Assembly: GCF_000235605.1 (NCBI RefSeq)
Contig: NC_016584.1
Span: 732,001-796,000 of the forward strand
Source of the DNA: Desulfosporosinus orientis DSM 765
GTDB taxonomy: Bacteria > Bacillota > Desulfitobacteriia > Desulfitobacteriales > Desulfitobacteriaceae
Reading direction: 5' to 3'
DNA: 64,000 bases
The notes beneath the pieces are model-generated. The model saw only the letters and a program-made list of their open reading frames with translations, was not told the DNA's origin and ran no database searches. Within the stretch, counting starts at the first letter, position 1. Every line of letters starts with the position of its first letter. Both the position numbers and the translations under genes were made by a program. Of the stretch, positions 18,553-27,281 are shown one piece after another.

Positions 18553-18580
18553 AAGGCTGGAAGCTAATGCTTCCAGCCTT
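18553..18580. terminator. Bidirectional hairpin terminator
   Basis: A perfect 12-bp stem (18553-18564 with 18569-18580) with a TAAT loop lies between convergent ileS and the next gene, whose stop codon falls in the loop. Confidence 0.7.
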
Positions 18581-19106
18581 GCCCTTTGAGTGCCCTTTTT
18601 ATGATGCTTTTTTTAATGTTAACATCTGGAATCTCAGTCTGTTCTCCATTTGGATCTACCAACCACTCTTTTTGAACCACTAAATAAAAACCCGTAAATC
18701 CAATTTCTTCTGGTTTAAGTTCAACTGCGCCGGGGATTGGTTCGTCAGGCGAATAAACAACCTCTAAAGCTTGGTGCCATGTCCAGCCCAGTTTGTCGCC
18801 GGATAAATATTCCCATAGAGCAGCTTTCTGCCATGCTCCGGCACCTGAGGGTGGAATTCCCTGAATCATGGGGTCGAAGAGCTTGTCCCATTTTCTCTGG
18901 ATAAAAATAACATCCGTTGCTTTCCAATCAAAAGTAGTTGGAGGTAACCCCTGCATGAAGGCTTCCCAATTAACTAAAGTCCCTTTAAACGTCCGTGCTT
19001 CAGCATTATAACCATATTCATCAGTTTTGGCAGAGGCAACACTAGGTAAAGAAGACATCATTATTAGAAGCAAAAAAATGAAAAGGTATTTTCGTCGGGC
19101 TGTCAT
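18564..19106 (-). CDS. Exported protein of unknown function
   Basis: A 180-residue protein with a signal peptide (basic TARRKY, hydrophobic FIFLLLIMM, cleavage likely after SVASA). The mature part is rich in Trp (eight or so) and acidic residues, with no motif I recognise. The start at 19106 is chosen because AAGGAGG lies 6 nt upstream; an in-frame ATG at 19160 lacks an RBS. It is a single gene, convergent with ileS. Confidence 0.75.
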   Translation of the reverse strand: MTARRKYLFIFLLLIMMSSLPSVASAKTDEYGYNAEARTFKGTLVNWEAFMQGLPPTTFDWKATDVIFIQRKWDKLFDPMIQGIPPSGAGAWQKAALWEYLSGDKLGWTWHQALEVVYSPDEPIPGAVELKPEEIGFTGFYLVVQKEWLVDPNGEQTEIPDVNIKKSIIKRALKGQGWKH

Positions 19107-19560
19107 ACTAAGCCTCCTTAAAATTATTAGGATTTTCCTTTCTAGTGACATATTATACAATATGCATGCTGGTTTCCTGAAAATTATAGGAAATACTGTC
19201 GATTCAAAATTAAGGAAGTGTGAATCTTTAGATTTGTTCTATAATGTCTTAGCCCTATTGGGAGGGCGCAAGGTAATTCGTTATCGAGGAAAAGTCTTTG
19301 AAGTGTTCTCTTCTAAAGAATCAATAAAGAAAATAGTCTTAAAAATGAAAAGAATATATATTGTTTAGAATATTTGATATATAATAATTTGCAAAAAGCA
19401 ATAGAAGGGAGGCAAAAAACAATCCATATTCCTCCATAAAAATCCTTAAGAGGATGTTGGGTTGTTAATTTTTAAATCTAAAAGATTACACGGAGCGTTA
19501 AACATCGAAATTATCAGCAAATCATTAAGCTATTTTTATATTTTCTTAAAAGATCTTTTG

Positions 19561-20865
19561 ATGCTCTGTGGAGGAGGGTTTAATATTATAAATAGTCAAG
19601 AAACAAAAGATATTGGTTTAGGTAAGTATATGGTTAAAACATTAGCTCTAGTTCTCCCGATGGATATTGTCATGGGAATTATCATTGCTTTAATTCTGCA
19701 ACTTGATTGGAAAAAGTCTTCTGTTATGGTAGCGTGTTTTGTTGTATCAGGGATACTAATAGGGATTCTTGCCGTCTTGAAGAACTATTATCAATTTACA
19801 AAACCAATCTATTATTTGGAAAAAAACATCATTCAAGTGGCGCAAGGAGATCTTTCTCAGCGCATGAGAGTTATTAAAAATAGCGATGTTTCAGAATTAG
19901 GAGAAGCGTTTAACCTTATGATGGACAATTTTGAAAGTATTGTTCATCAGATTAGTGAGTCTTCAGAGCAAGTAGCCTCTTCATCCAAAGAGTTAACCTT
20001 CATAGCAGAGCAAAACGCTTTAGTTTCTACACAAATAGCTTCCACTGTTGAGCAAGTAGCATTGGGAACAGAAACCCAATCGATTGCTATCAATAAAACC
20101 TTTCTAATCACAGAGGACATTTCAGGTAGTACGGAAGAAGTCGCAGCCAGTACGGAAGAGGTCACTAACGCGATGATTAGGACTATAGAAACTACTAAGG
20201 CGGGTCAAAAAGCTTTGGAACGCGTAGTACAACAGATGAATAGTATTAATTCAGGTACTGATCGTGTACAAAATTCAATAATTGAGCTATCCATAAGTTC
20301 AGATAAAATCGGAGAAATTCTGGGGGTTATTACCAGTATTGCTGAACAAACTAATCTGTTAGCTTTAAACGCAGCAATAGAAGCGGCACGAGCTGGCGAA
20401 CAAGGTAGAGGGTTCGCGGTAGTTGCCGATGAAGTCCGAAAACTAGCTGAACAATCAAGCGAAGCCACAAAACAAATTTCTGTTTTAATAAATCAAAACC
20501 AAACAGATATTGGAACAGCAGTTTCGGCTATGAAAGATGGTACTAAAGATGTTAAAATTGGGATCGAGGTAGTCACAGAAGCTAGTAAATCATTTAATGG
20601 AATTGCAAATTTGGTTGAAAGTGTATCGACTCAAATGCAACAGATTTCGGCGACCATACAGCAGATTGCCATTGGTACTCAGCAAATAGTGACTTCGATC
20701 CAGGAAGTTGATCAAATAAGTACACAAACGGCCGACCAGGCTCAAACTGTATCCGCAGGAGTTCAAGAGCAAACAGCTTCTATGGAGCAAATTTCCTCAG
20801 CATCACAAGATTTGTCGACAATGGCATTTGAGTTACAAACTGTTATACGGAAGTTTAATACATAA
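19561..20865 (+). CDS. Methyl-accepting chemotaxis protein lacking an extracellular sensor domain
   Basis: About 434 residues. Two transmembrane helices ([22 protein letters not shown] and [19 protein letters not shown]) are joined by a loop of only about seven residues, so there is no outside ligand domain. A HAMP segment ([11 protein letters not shown]) and a methyl-accepting signalling domain follow, with the hairpin tip [21 protein letters not shown] binding CheA/CheW. The start is uncertain. ATG 19561 has no RBS, while a strong GGAGGAGGG (19570-19578) lies 6 nt before an in-frame ATT at 19585, which may be a rare non-canonical start. Confidence 0.88.
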   Translation: MLCGGGFNIINSQETKDIGLGKYMVKTLALVLPMDIVMGIIIALILQLDWKKSSVMVACFVVSGILIGILAVLKNYYQFTKPIYYLEKNIIQVAQGDLSQRMRVIKNSDVSELGEAFNLMMDNFESIVHQISESSEQVASSSKELTFIAEQNALVSTQIASTVEQVALGTETQSIAINKTFLITEDISGSTEEVAASTEEVTNAMIRTIETTKAGQKALERVVQQMNSINSGTDRVQNSIIELSISSDKIGEILGVITSIAEQTNLLALNAAIEAARAGEQGRGFAVVADEVRKLAEQSSEATKQISVLINQNQTDIGTAVSAMKDGTKDVKIGIEVVTEASKSFNGIANLVESVSTQMQQISATIQQIAIGTQQIVTSIQEVDQISTQTADQAQTVSAGVQEQTASMEQISSASQDLSTMAFELQTVIRKFNT

Positions 20866-20929
20866 CCTTAGTGGCATCCACAGATGCAAGGTTATAGTGT
20901 AGTCTTCTATGTAACCAATGCAACAAAGG

Positions 20930-20969
20930 ACCCTATAGGGTCAGACTTTTTATGTCTGCGCTATAGGGT
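20930..20969 (+). terminator. Hairpin after the chemotaxis gene
   Basis: A two-part stem (20930-20938 with 20961-20969; 20942-20946 with 20954-20958) is followed by TGCTTTCTATT. It is also placed to serve the convergent aminotransferase. Confidence 0.6.
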
Positions 20970-21064
20970 TGCTTTCTATTATTTGATTTGAATTTACGGC
21001 TGTTTTTCTTAAAGCACAGTTTCTAAATGCCTTATGAGGCTAATTATACGGATTATGCTTGACC

Positions 21065-22366
21065 CTAAGAGTTTTGTCCTGCTATATCTTTAAATCCTTG
21101 ATAAATAAGGTCAAAGAGGCTTTTAAGCTCTTCTTCCTCGACACAGGAAAAGGCTACTCGAATATCACTTTCATCAAGCGAAATTATCCCAACACCATAG
21201 TACTCAAGGAGGTGAGTGCGCAAAGCTTCGGCATTGACTCCTTTGAGTTTTAGACACATGAAATACCCAGAATTAAACGGATAATAGTCCCAAGCATCGT
21301 TATATTCCCCTTGATCAAGTATCTTTTTGACCTCAGAAGCCCGTTTTTTCAATACATCATATTTTTGTTGTTTCTGGGTTTGGAATTCTGTCGAACGAAT
21401 TGTATTCAATACAAATGTTTGCGCAGGGTGAGAGGCACTAGAAATTGTTCCCCTTAGAATACCCAAAGTCTTTTTTTCCAGGCCATCTAGGACTGCCGGA
21501 AAATCAGATCCGAAGGTAATAAAACCTACTCTAAAGCCCCACATGTAGTCCTCTTTCGTAGCTCCATCGACTTTAATGGCTAGTATTCGTGGATGGACGC
21601 CAGTAATTCGTCCAAAAAGAGATTCCTTGAGGGTATTATCGTAGAACAATCCGAAGTAGGCATCATCGCTGACTACGACTAAATTCATACCTTGTTCGGC
21701 AACTTCCTTTAAAGCTTCAACGATGGCTGTTGCTTCTTGCTCAGTGGGAGTATACCCTGTTGGGTTATTCGGAAAGTTAAGTAGAATTATTGCTTTACCA
21801 TGGTCTTTTTTGGAAAGTAAGGCGTTTTTCATGCCTTCTGTATTAAAGGTTCCTTCTTTCGTATAGAATGGAAAGGTGATGTTCTTAGCACCTCTTCGTA
21901 TGCCAAAGATAAAGTTATAATTACCCCATAATTTGTCAGGTAAAACAAAGGGGTCGTTTTCGTCAATAAATAAATCAGCAATGATACTCAAACCGTGGGT
22001 TAAGGCATTAGTAACGATAGGATAACTAAAGGATTTATTCTTTAATGAAGGATTTTCCATGACCATTTTTTCTCGCCAGAGTTGTCGCAGCTCAGCTTTT
22101 CCTGCGGGGGGAGCATAAGGATATAAATCCTTAGGATCATAGTTAGCTAATGTTTCTTGCATTATTGGCAAGAACATCGGACGATCTTTCTCAGTTGCAA
22201 TACCGATTGTGGCATTAAATCGGTAGGCTTTCTGCTTAGCCTCGGCAGTTTGAGTTAAGATTCCCTTGGGATAATACAGCTCTTTTCCCAATGACGACAA
22301 TAAGTCGAAAACATAAGGATTTTCCTGTTGTATTTTTTGATTCAAGTCTTGAGCAATCTCATTCAT
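21065..22366 (-). CDS. PLP-dependent class I/II aminotransferase
   Basis: A 433-residue fold-type I aminotransferase. It shows NFPNNPTGY (PLP ring contact), SDDAYFGLFYD and a probable PLP lysine in VDGATKEDYMWGFRVG. It is longer and divergent compared with AspC or HisC types, so the amino acid it acts on cannot be read from sequence. A GGGAG RBS precedes the ATG. It is monocistronic between two convergent or divergent neighbours. Confidence 0.85.
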   Translation of the reverse strand: MNEIAQDLNQKIQQENPYVFDLLSSLGKELYYPKGILTQTAEAKQKAYRFNATIGIATEKDRPMFLPIMQETLANYDPKDLYPYAPPAGKAELRQLWREKMVMENPSLKNKSFSYPIVTNALTHGLSIIADLFIDENDPFVLPDKLWGNYNFIFGIRRGAKNITFPFYTKEGTFNTEGMKNALLSKKDHGKAIILLNFPNNPTGYTPTEQEATAIVEALKEVAEQGMNLVVVSDDAYFGLFYDNTLKESLFGRITGVHPRILAIKVDGATKEDYMWGFRVGFITFGSDFPAVLDGLEKKTLGILRGTISSASHPAQTFVLNTIRSTEFQTQKQQKYDVLKKRASEVKKILDQGEYNDAWDYYPFNSGYFMCLKLKGVNAEALRTHLLEYYGVGIISLDESDIRVAFSCVEEEELKSLFDLIYQGFKDIAGQNS

Positions 22367-22564
22367 AATATTACTCCCTTGCTTAATCTAGATGTCAGTT
22401 ATGTAATTCATTGTATTGTAAAGCAACTAAATTGTACACTAAAACCGTTAATTCCTCTACCATGTATTATGGAAAGCAGAAGGGTTTTTTAAAATTGAAA
22501 GAGAAATATAGCATAGTGGATTTAGTAAGAAAAAAGGTCTCGAAAGGATTAGTGGAGTAGAGAA

Positions 22565-23224
22565 ATGGATAAAGTTAAGCTACAAGAGTTAGTGGATAAT
22601 ATGCCTGCAATACCGGGAATTAATGGCAAGGAAGAGTATTTTAATTCTGCGGTTTTAGTTCTTCTGATGCTCATGGATGAAGAGTACCACTTTGTTTTTC
22701 AAAAAAGGTCCGCAACCATAAGGCAAGCCGGTGAAATTTGCTTTCCAGGAGGAAAATTTGATCCGGATAAAGACTCTGATTTTAAGGAAACGGCCCTTAG
22801 AGAAACTTCAGAAGAGTTAGGTGTACCCTATGATAAGATATGTATTGTCGGCGTTCTTGATACAGTTATCTCAAATATGGGTACTACAGTTGACGCATTT
22901 TTGGGTATACTAAACATTAAAAATCTGGAAGAGTTAAATATTAATCCATCTGAGGTTGAAAGGATTTTTTCCGTCCCGGTCTCATACTTTGAGGAAACAG
23001 AGCCGGAAATCTATCAAGTTTGTATTTCCGCGCAACCCTCGTATATTAATGAAGCTGGTGAAGAAGTTGTGCTTTTTCCTGCTAAAGAACTGGGTTTGCC
23101 GGAAAGATATACTAAACCCTGGGGGAATAGCGTAAACAAGATCTATGTTTACAGGGTTGCCGGGGAAACGATTTGGGGAATAACTGCGAGATTAATCAGG
23201 GATGTCATCTCAAGGATCAAATAA
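22565..23224 (+). CDS. Nudix hydrolase, CoA-pyrophosphatase-like
   Basis: A 219-residue Nudix enzyme. The Nudix box reads GGKFDPDKDSDFKETALRET then SEELGV, and just before it lies the CoA-pyrophosphatase signature KRSATIRQAGEICFPGG. The likely reaction is cleavage of CoA or its derivatives to adenosine 3',5'-bisphosphate and phosphopantetheine. The expanded spacer in the Nudix box is normal for this subfamily. Substrate is a family inference. Confidence 0.87.
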   Translation: MDKVKLQELVDNMPAIPGINGKEEYFNSAVLVLLMLMDEEYHFVFQKRSATIRQAGEICFPGGKFDPDKDSDFKETALRETSEELGVPYDKICIVGVLDTVISNMGTTVDAFLGILNIKNLEELNINPSEVERIFSVPVSYFEETEPEIYQVCISAQPSYINEAGEEVVLFPAKELGLPERYTKPWGNSVNKIYVYRVAGETIWGITARLIRDVISRIK

Positions 23225-23372
23225 AAACCTCTAAAACCTCCGAATACTAGGGGTACTATTCGACAAGAATAGCCAGGTTTTCCTCCTTGAATATAATATA
23301 CAATAAGACAATTTATGACAATTTTCTCAATTTCCTAACTCTGTATAAACAAAACCGTGCCATAAGTTGCTC

Positions 23373-23401
23373 TTGAAATCCAAAGGATGGAGTGCTATGA
23401 T
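23373..23401 (+). promoter_or_regulatory. Sigma-A-type promoter of trpXYZ
   Basis: TTGAAA (23373-23378) and TATGAT (23396-23401) are spaced by 17 bp, directly before the T-box leader. Confidence 0.7.
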
Positions 23402-23410
23402 TATATAAAC

Positions 23411-23670
23411 TGTTGAAGGGGAAGTAAAACCGCAGGACCAACCTTAAAGAGAGCCGGGTATGGTGGAAGCCCGGCAGGCGATGGAGCGGATAAATGGGCC
23501 CCAGAGGGTGGAGCGAACAGGCTTTGGCTTTAGTAGCTACCAACGTAAAGCCGGCGTTATCGGGCTAAGGGTGTGTTGGCACTCTGCAGGAGAGGATGCG
23601 TGTTTATGCATCAACTAAGGTGGTACCGCAGATTAACGTCTGTCCTTATTTTAGGATAGGCGTTTATTTT
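23411..23670 (+). promoter_or_regulatory. Tryptophan T-box leader of trpXYZ
   Basis: Stem I begins at GAAGGGGAAGTAAAACCGC, and its 3' strand GCGGATAAATGGGCCCC places TGG (23495-23497) in the specifier loop opposite AAGTAAAA. An apical hairpin GCCGGG/CCCGGC carries TATGGTGGAAG. The T-box sequence AAGGTGGTACCGCAG is at 23617-23631, and the terminator stem spans 23635-23664 with a T-rich tail. A UGG specifier means tryptophan, which agrees with the trpXYZ-type genes downstream. Confidence 0.92.
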
Positions 23671-23769
23671 GTTGTCCATTCTTCGTCTCACTCAGAACCG
23701 CGAACTGATGAGATGTGCAGAGAAGGAAACCCTCAAAAAATATTAAATTTGAATGGGGAGGAATCTTCT

Positions 23770-24774
23770 ATGAAAAAACCATTGGCGGTATTGATCTCAA
23801 CCTTTATGACCTTAGCTCTCGTGTTTTCTCTAACAGCTTGTGCCCCCAGTAAAACTGAAAACACAGGCAGTACTGACGGACCGAAGAAAATAGGAATCGT
23901 CCAAATCGTTGAACATCCTTCACTTAATACTATTAGAGAGTCCTTAATTGAAGAATTGCAAGCCCAAGGGTATAAAGACGGTGAACAAATTACGATTGAT
24001 TATCAAAATGCGCAAGGTGATCAAACGAACTTAAAAACGATAGCTCAAAAATTTGTCAGCAATAAATATGATCTTATTATAGCTATCGCTACTCCCTCGG
24101 CTCAGGCTGTGGTAAGCGAAACGAAAGATATTCCCATTTTGTTTTCAGCATGTACAGACCCTCTCGGATCCGGATTGGTTACGGATATGGAAAAGCCCGG
24201 CGGTAATGTCACAGGTACTTCGGATGCCGTTTCTGCCGAAAAAATAATGGAGCTTGCTAAACGCATCACTCCTGATTTTAAAACAATTGGGGCATTATAT
24301 AACTCAAGTGAAACTAATTCGGTAGCTGTAATTAATGAGCTTAAAGAATATGCCAAGAAAAACAATATAAACGTTGTTGATGCAACTGTAACAAATTCAT
24401 CGGAAGTTCAGCAGGCAGTAACTTCTCTGGTTGACAAAGCGGATGTGCTCTTCTCCCCCATTGATAATACAGTAGCTTCAGCTATGCCAGTCGTCACTCA
24501 AATAACCAATAAAGCCAAGAAACCAATTTATGTCGGAGCTGATTCTATGGTTAAAGACGGAGGTTTAGCGACTTACGGAATCAATTATCAAGTATTGGGA
24601 AAAGAAACCGGAGCAATGGCTGCAGAGATTTTGAAAGGTAAAAAGCCTGGGGATATGCCGGTGAAGACCATGAAGGACATGGATATTTATCTTAACAAAA
24701 CCACTGCTAATGCCATTGGGATTACCATACCCGATGATGTAATGAAAGAAGCTGCTCAGGTATTTGAAAATTAA
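23770..24774 (+). CDS. trpX: Tryptophan-type ABC transporter substrate-binding lipoprotein (TrpX family, COG2984)
   Basis: A 334-residue lipoprotein with a signal ending in LTAC and two periplasmic-binding domains of the COG2984 type (IGIVQIVEHPSLNTIRESL, then DIPILFSACTDPLGSGLV). It should capture the ligand for TrpY and TrpZ. The start is ATG 23770, 8 nt after GGGGAGG; the open frame continues upstream into the T-box terminator and is not used. Tryptophan as ligand is inferred from the UGG T-box leader and from known trpXYZ loci. Confidence 0.92.
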   Translation: MKKPLAVLISTFMTLALVFSLTACAPSKTENTGSTDGPKKIGIVQIVEHPSLNTIRESLIEELQAQGYKDGEQITIDYQNAQGDQTNLKTIAQKFVSNKYDLIIAIATPSAQAVVSETKDIPILFSACTDPLGSGLVTDMEKPGGNVTGTSDAVSAEKIMELAKRITPDFKTIGALYNSSETNSVAVINELKEYAKKNNINVVDATVTNSSEVQQAVTSLVDKADVLFSPIDNTVASAMPVVTQITNKAKKPIYVGADSMVKDGGLATYGINYQVLGKETGAMAAEILKGKKPGDMPVKTMKDMDIYLNKTTANAIGITIPDDVMKEAAQVFEN

Positions 24775-24794
24775 GAGAACAAGGGGTTAAGTTG

Positions 24795-25700
24795 ATGAGT
24801 GTCATGGTGTTACAGGGTTCCGTCGAATTGGGAATAATCTATGCAATAATGGCGCTGGGGGTTTTTGTTTCCTTTAGAACCCTTAATATGCCGGATCTAA
24901 GTGTGGACGGTAGTTTTGTCCTTGGTGCGGCAGTGTCTGCGGTCTTGACTCTTAAAGGGCAACCATTTCTGGGGTTAGGAATCGCTTTTATTGCGGGTTG
25001 TGGAGCAGGGAGTATTACGGCCTTGCTGCATACCAAACTGAAGATTCAACCGCTATTAGCCGGAATCCTAACCATGTTGGCTTTGTATTCTTTGAACCTC
25101 AAGGTTATGAGCGGCAGGGCTAATATTCCTTTAATTAATAAAACCACTGTTTTTTCCCTTTTTGAAGGAATGTTCGGAGATTATTACAAGCTGGTGTTTT
25201 CATTAGCATTGCTGGTCTTGATCCTGTTTTTGCTCTTTCTCTTTCTGAAAACGAGGCTTGGCTTTGCCTTGAGGGCAACTGGGGACAATGATCATATGGT
25301 CAGGGCGCTGGGGGTCAATACGGATTTAATTATCCTTGTGGGATTGGCCCTGTCTAATGGTTTAGTTGCCGTTGCGGGTGCTCTGATTGCTCAGTCACAA
25401 TCCTTTGTTGATATTGGTATGGGAATTGGGATGGTTGTGATTGGCTTAGCTTCTGTGATTATCGGTGAAGTTGTATTCGGAATAAGTTCTCTTTTAAGAA
25501 GACTTATAGCGGTTATTCTAGGCTCAATTCTTTACCGTTTAATCATCGCTTTTGCCCTGGAAATAGGCATGCCTCCTACGGACTTGAAACTTGTATCAGC
25601 GGTGATTGTTGCCCTAGCTATGTCAATGCCTATTTTCAAGAAGCGCCTTTCAGTTGTGAAACGGAAGATTTCAGTGAGATCACATGAAAGGAGCAAATAA
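24795..25700 (+). CDS. trpY: Tryptophan-type ABC transporter permease (TrpY family, COG4120)
   Basis: A 301-residue membrane permease of the branched-chain-type fold with eight or nine hydrophobic segments. The conserved LNMPDLSVDGSFVLGAA near the N-terminus and RATGDNDHMVRALGVNTD in the cytoplasmic loop mark the COG4120 family. ATG 24795 follows AAGGGG by 8 nt. It lies between trpX and trpZ with short gaps. Confidence 0.92.
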   Translation: MSVMVLQGSVELGIIYAIMALGVFVSFRTLNMPDLSVDGSFVLGAAVSAVLTLKGQPFLGLGIAFIAGCGAGSITALLHTKLKIQPLLAGILTMLALYSLNLKVMSGRANIPLINKTTVFSLFEGMFGDYYKLVFSLALLVLILFLLFLFLKTRLGFALRATGDNDHMVRALGVNTDLIILVGLALSNGLVAVAGALIAQSQSFVDIGMGIGMVVIGLASVIIGEVVFGISSLLRRLIAVILGSILYRLIIAFALEIGMPPTDLKLVSAVIVALAMSMPIFKKRLSVVKRKISVRSHERSK

Positions 25701-25703
25701 CCA

Positions 25704-26498
25704 GTGCTTAGAGTAGAATCTTTAAGTAAAATCTTTGGAAAAGGCAGCATAAATGAGAAGCTCGCCTTAAATAATATTAGCTTATCCCTTCAGGAAGGCG
25801 AATTTGTGACGATTATCGGCGGCAATGGGGCGGGAAAATCTACCCTTATGAACTGTATCTCCGGTGTCTATGGAATTGATGAGGGCAGGGTTCTTCTGGA
25901 CTCAGCGGATGTTACCTTTGAACCTGAGTATAAACGTTCCAGATATATTGGCAGAGTATTTCAAGACCCTTTAAGAGGTACTGCCCATGATATGACTATC
26001 GAAGAGAATTTGGCTATTGCTTTTGCGAAAGGAAAACCTGCGGGATTGCAGCCTGGGGTTACGAAAAAGGACCTTGCTCAATTTAAAGAACGTCTTAAAC
26101 TCTTGGATCTTGGTCTGGAAAATCGGATTAAACAGAAGGTAGGGCTTCTTTCGGGAGGACAGCGCCAGGCGCTGACTCTTCTCATGGCTACAATCATAAA
26201 GCCGAAGCTCCTGCTTTTGGATGAACATACGGCAGCTCTTGATCCGACTATTGCCCGAAAGGTATTAAGTCTGACTCGTAAAATCGTTGCAGAAGAAAAA
26301 CTTTGCACTCTGATGATTACCCATAACATGAAAGCCTCTTTGGAATATGGAACGCGAACCATTATGATGCATGAAGGAAAAATCATGATGGATCTTCAGG
26401 GTGAAGAACGTAAAGAAATGACTGTCGACCGTTTGATTGAACAGTTTGAAAAACGCAGCGGCGCCGAGTTGGACAATGACCGCATGTTATTAGGTTAA
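25704..26498 (+). CDS. trpZ: Tryptophan-type ABC transporter ATP-binding protein (TrpZ family, COG1101)
   Basis: A 264-residue ATPase with Walker A GGNGAGKST, signature LSGGQRQA and Walker B LLLLDEHTAALD. The GTG start lies 3 nt after the trpY stop. It powers the trpXYZ importer. Its natural terminator is interrupted by the IS3-type element 30 nt downstream. Confidence 0.93.
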   Translation: MLRVESLSKIFGKGSINEKLALNNISLSLQEGEFVTIIGGNGAGKSTLMNCISGVYGIDEGRVLLDSADVTFEPEYKRSRYIGRVFQDPLRGTAHDMTIEENLAIAFAKGKPAGLQPGVTKKDLAQFKERLKLLDLGLENRIKQKVGLLSGGQRQALTLLMATIIKPKLLLLDEHTAALDPTIARKVLSLTRKIVAEEKLCTLMITHNMKASLEYGTRTIMMHEGKIMMDLQGEERKEMTVDRLIEQFEKRSGAELDNDRMLLG

Positions 26499-26509
26499 TA
26501 TTATATATA

Positions 26510-26529
26510 AAACAAACCGCCGACATATT
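26510..26529 (+). terminator. Left half of the trpXYZ terminator, split by IS insertion
   Basis: AAACAAACCGC (26510-26520) followed by CGAC is the exact complement of GCGGTTTGTTT (30385-30395) preceded by GTCT. With the mobile element removed, the two halves would form an 11-bp hairpin with an AT-rich loop. The element therefore sits in the loop of what was the trpXYZ terminator. Confidence 0.75.
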
Positions 26530-26530
26530 G

Positions 26531-26596
26531 AAAAACTCCCCTTTGAGTAGACACCTGAAATAACAAAAATTCAGGGCTACGCAAAGGGGAGTTTTT
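26531..26596 (+). promoter_or_regulatory. Hairpin that buries the orfA ribosome site
   Basis: Bases 26531-26545 are the perfect reverse complement of 26582-26596, a 15-bp stem. The right arm contains AAAGGGGAG, the ribosome site of orfA. Transcripts entering from outside (for example from trpXYZ) would fold this arm and block transposase translation, a protection device known in other IS elements. Confidence 0.7.
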
Positions 26597-26597
26597 C

Positions 26598-27281
26598 ATG
26601 GGAAGAAGAGGAACCAGTTATGAAAAGAAATTGGGAGCGGTAGAGAAATACAAGCGTGGAGAAGGAAGCCAGGAAAGCATAGCGAGGGAATACGGAGTAC
26701 ATAAATCTAGCTTACAGCAATGGATAGCAAATTATGAAGCCATGGGACCAGCTGGGCTGGCAATTGGACATACGAACAGCAGATACAGTGTCGAACTAAA
26801 AACAGCAGCAATAGAAGCGTATCTCCGAGGCGAAGGAAGTCAAGTGGAGATATGTAAGAGGTATAGCATCCGTAATAAAGTGCAGCTCCAGGATTGGATA
26901 AAGTTATATAATGGTCATAAAGATCTTCGGACCACCGGAGGGCGAGGGAGAGATATCTATATGACCAAAGGACGATTGACCACGTTAGACGAGCGGATTG
27001 AAATTGTCAGCTACTGTATTGCTCAAGGTAAGGACTATGGTGCAGTAATCGAGAAGTATGGAGTTTCCTATCAGCAGATATATAGCTGGGTACGCAAGTA
27101 TGAGGTAAAAGGCGTAGAGGGACTCGTCGACAAGCGCGGGAAAAGCAAGTCGTTGGAAGAAATGAACGAAATGGAGCGCCTTCGCGCAGAAAATAGGATG
27201 CTCAGAGCCGAGAACTACCAAAAAGAAATGGAGATTGCAGTATTAAAAAAAGCACAAGAAATCGAAGGGAGGCGGGGCTAA
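26598..27281 (+). CDS. IS3-family OrfA, three helix-turn-helix modules
   Basis: A 227-residue DNA-binding protein of the IS3 family, about twice the usual OrfA length. Three related helix-turn-helix modules can be seen: about residues 5-55 (SIAREYGVHKSSLQQWI), 60-105 (EICKRYSIRNKVQLQDWI) and 125-170 (AVIEKYGVSYQQIYSWV). A leucine-zipper-like helix follows (MERLRAENRMLRAENYQKE). The run of seven A at 27245-27251 is a suitable site for the -1 ribosomal frameshift that produces OrfAB transposase. Confidence 0.9.
   Translation: MGRRGTSYEKKLGAVEKYKRGEGSQESIAREYGVHKSSLQQWIANYEAMGPAGLAIGHTNSRYSVELKTAAIEAYLRGEGSQVEICKRYSIRNKVQLQDWIKLYNGHKDLRTTGGRGRDIYMTKGRLTTLDERIEIVSYCIAQGKDYGAVIEKYGVSYQQIYSWVRKYEVKGVEGLVDKRGKSKSLEEMNEMERLRAENRMLRAENYQKEMEIAVLKKAQEIEGRRG

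Noticed and set aside
19027..19368. 113-codon plus-strand ORF overlapping the exported protein gene
   Set aside because: No ribosome site, overlaps the signal peptide region of a better-supported gene on the other strand, and has no family resemblance.
23596..23769. Longer N-terminus for TrpX
   Set aside because: The added codons run through the T-box terminator and hide the signal peptide; ATG 23770 has the ribosome site.
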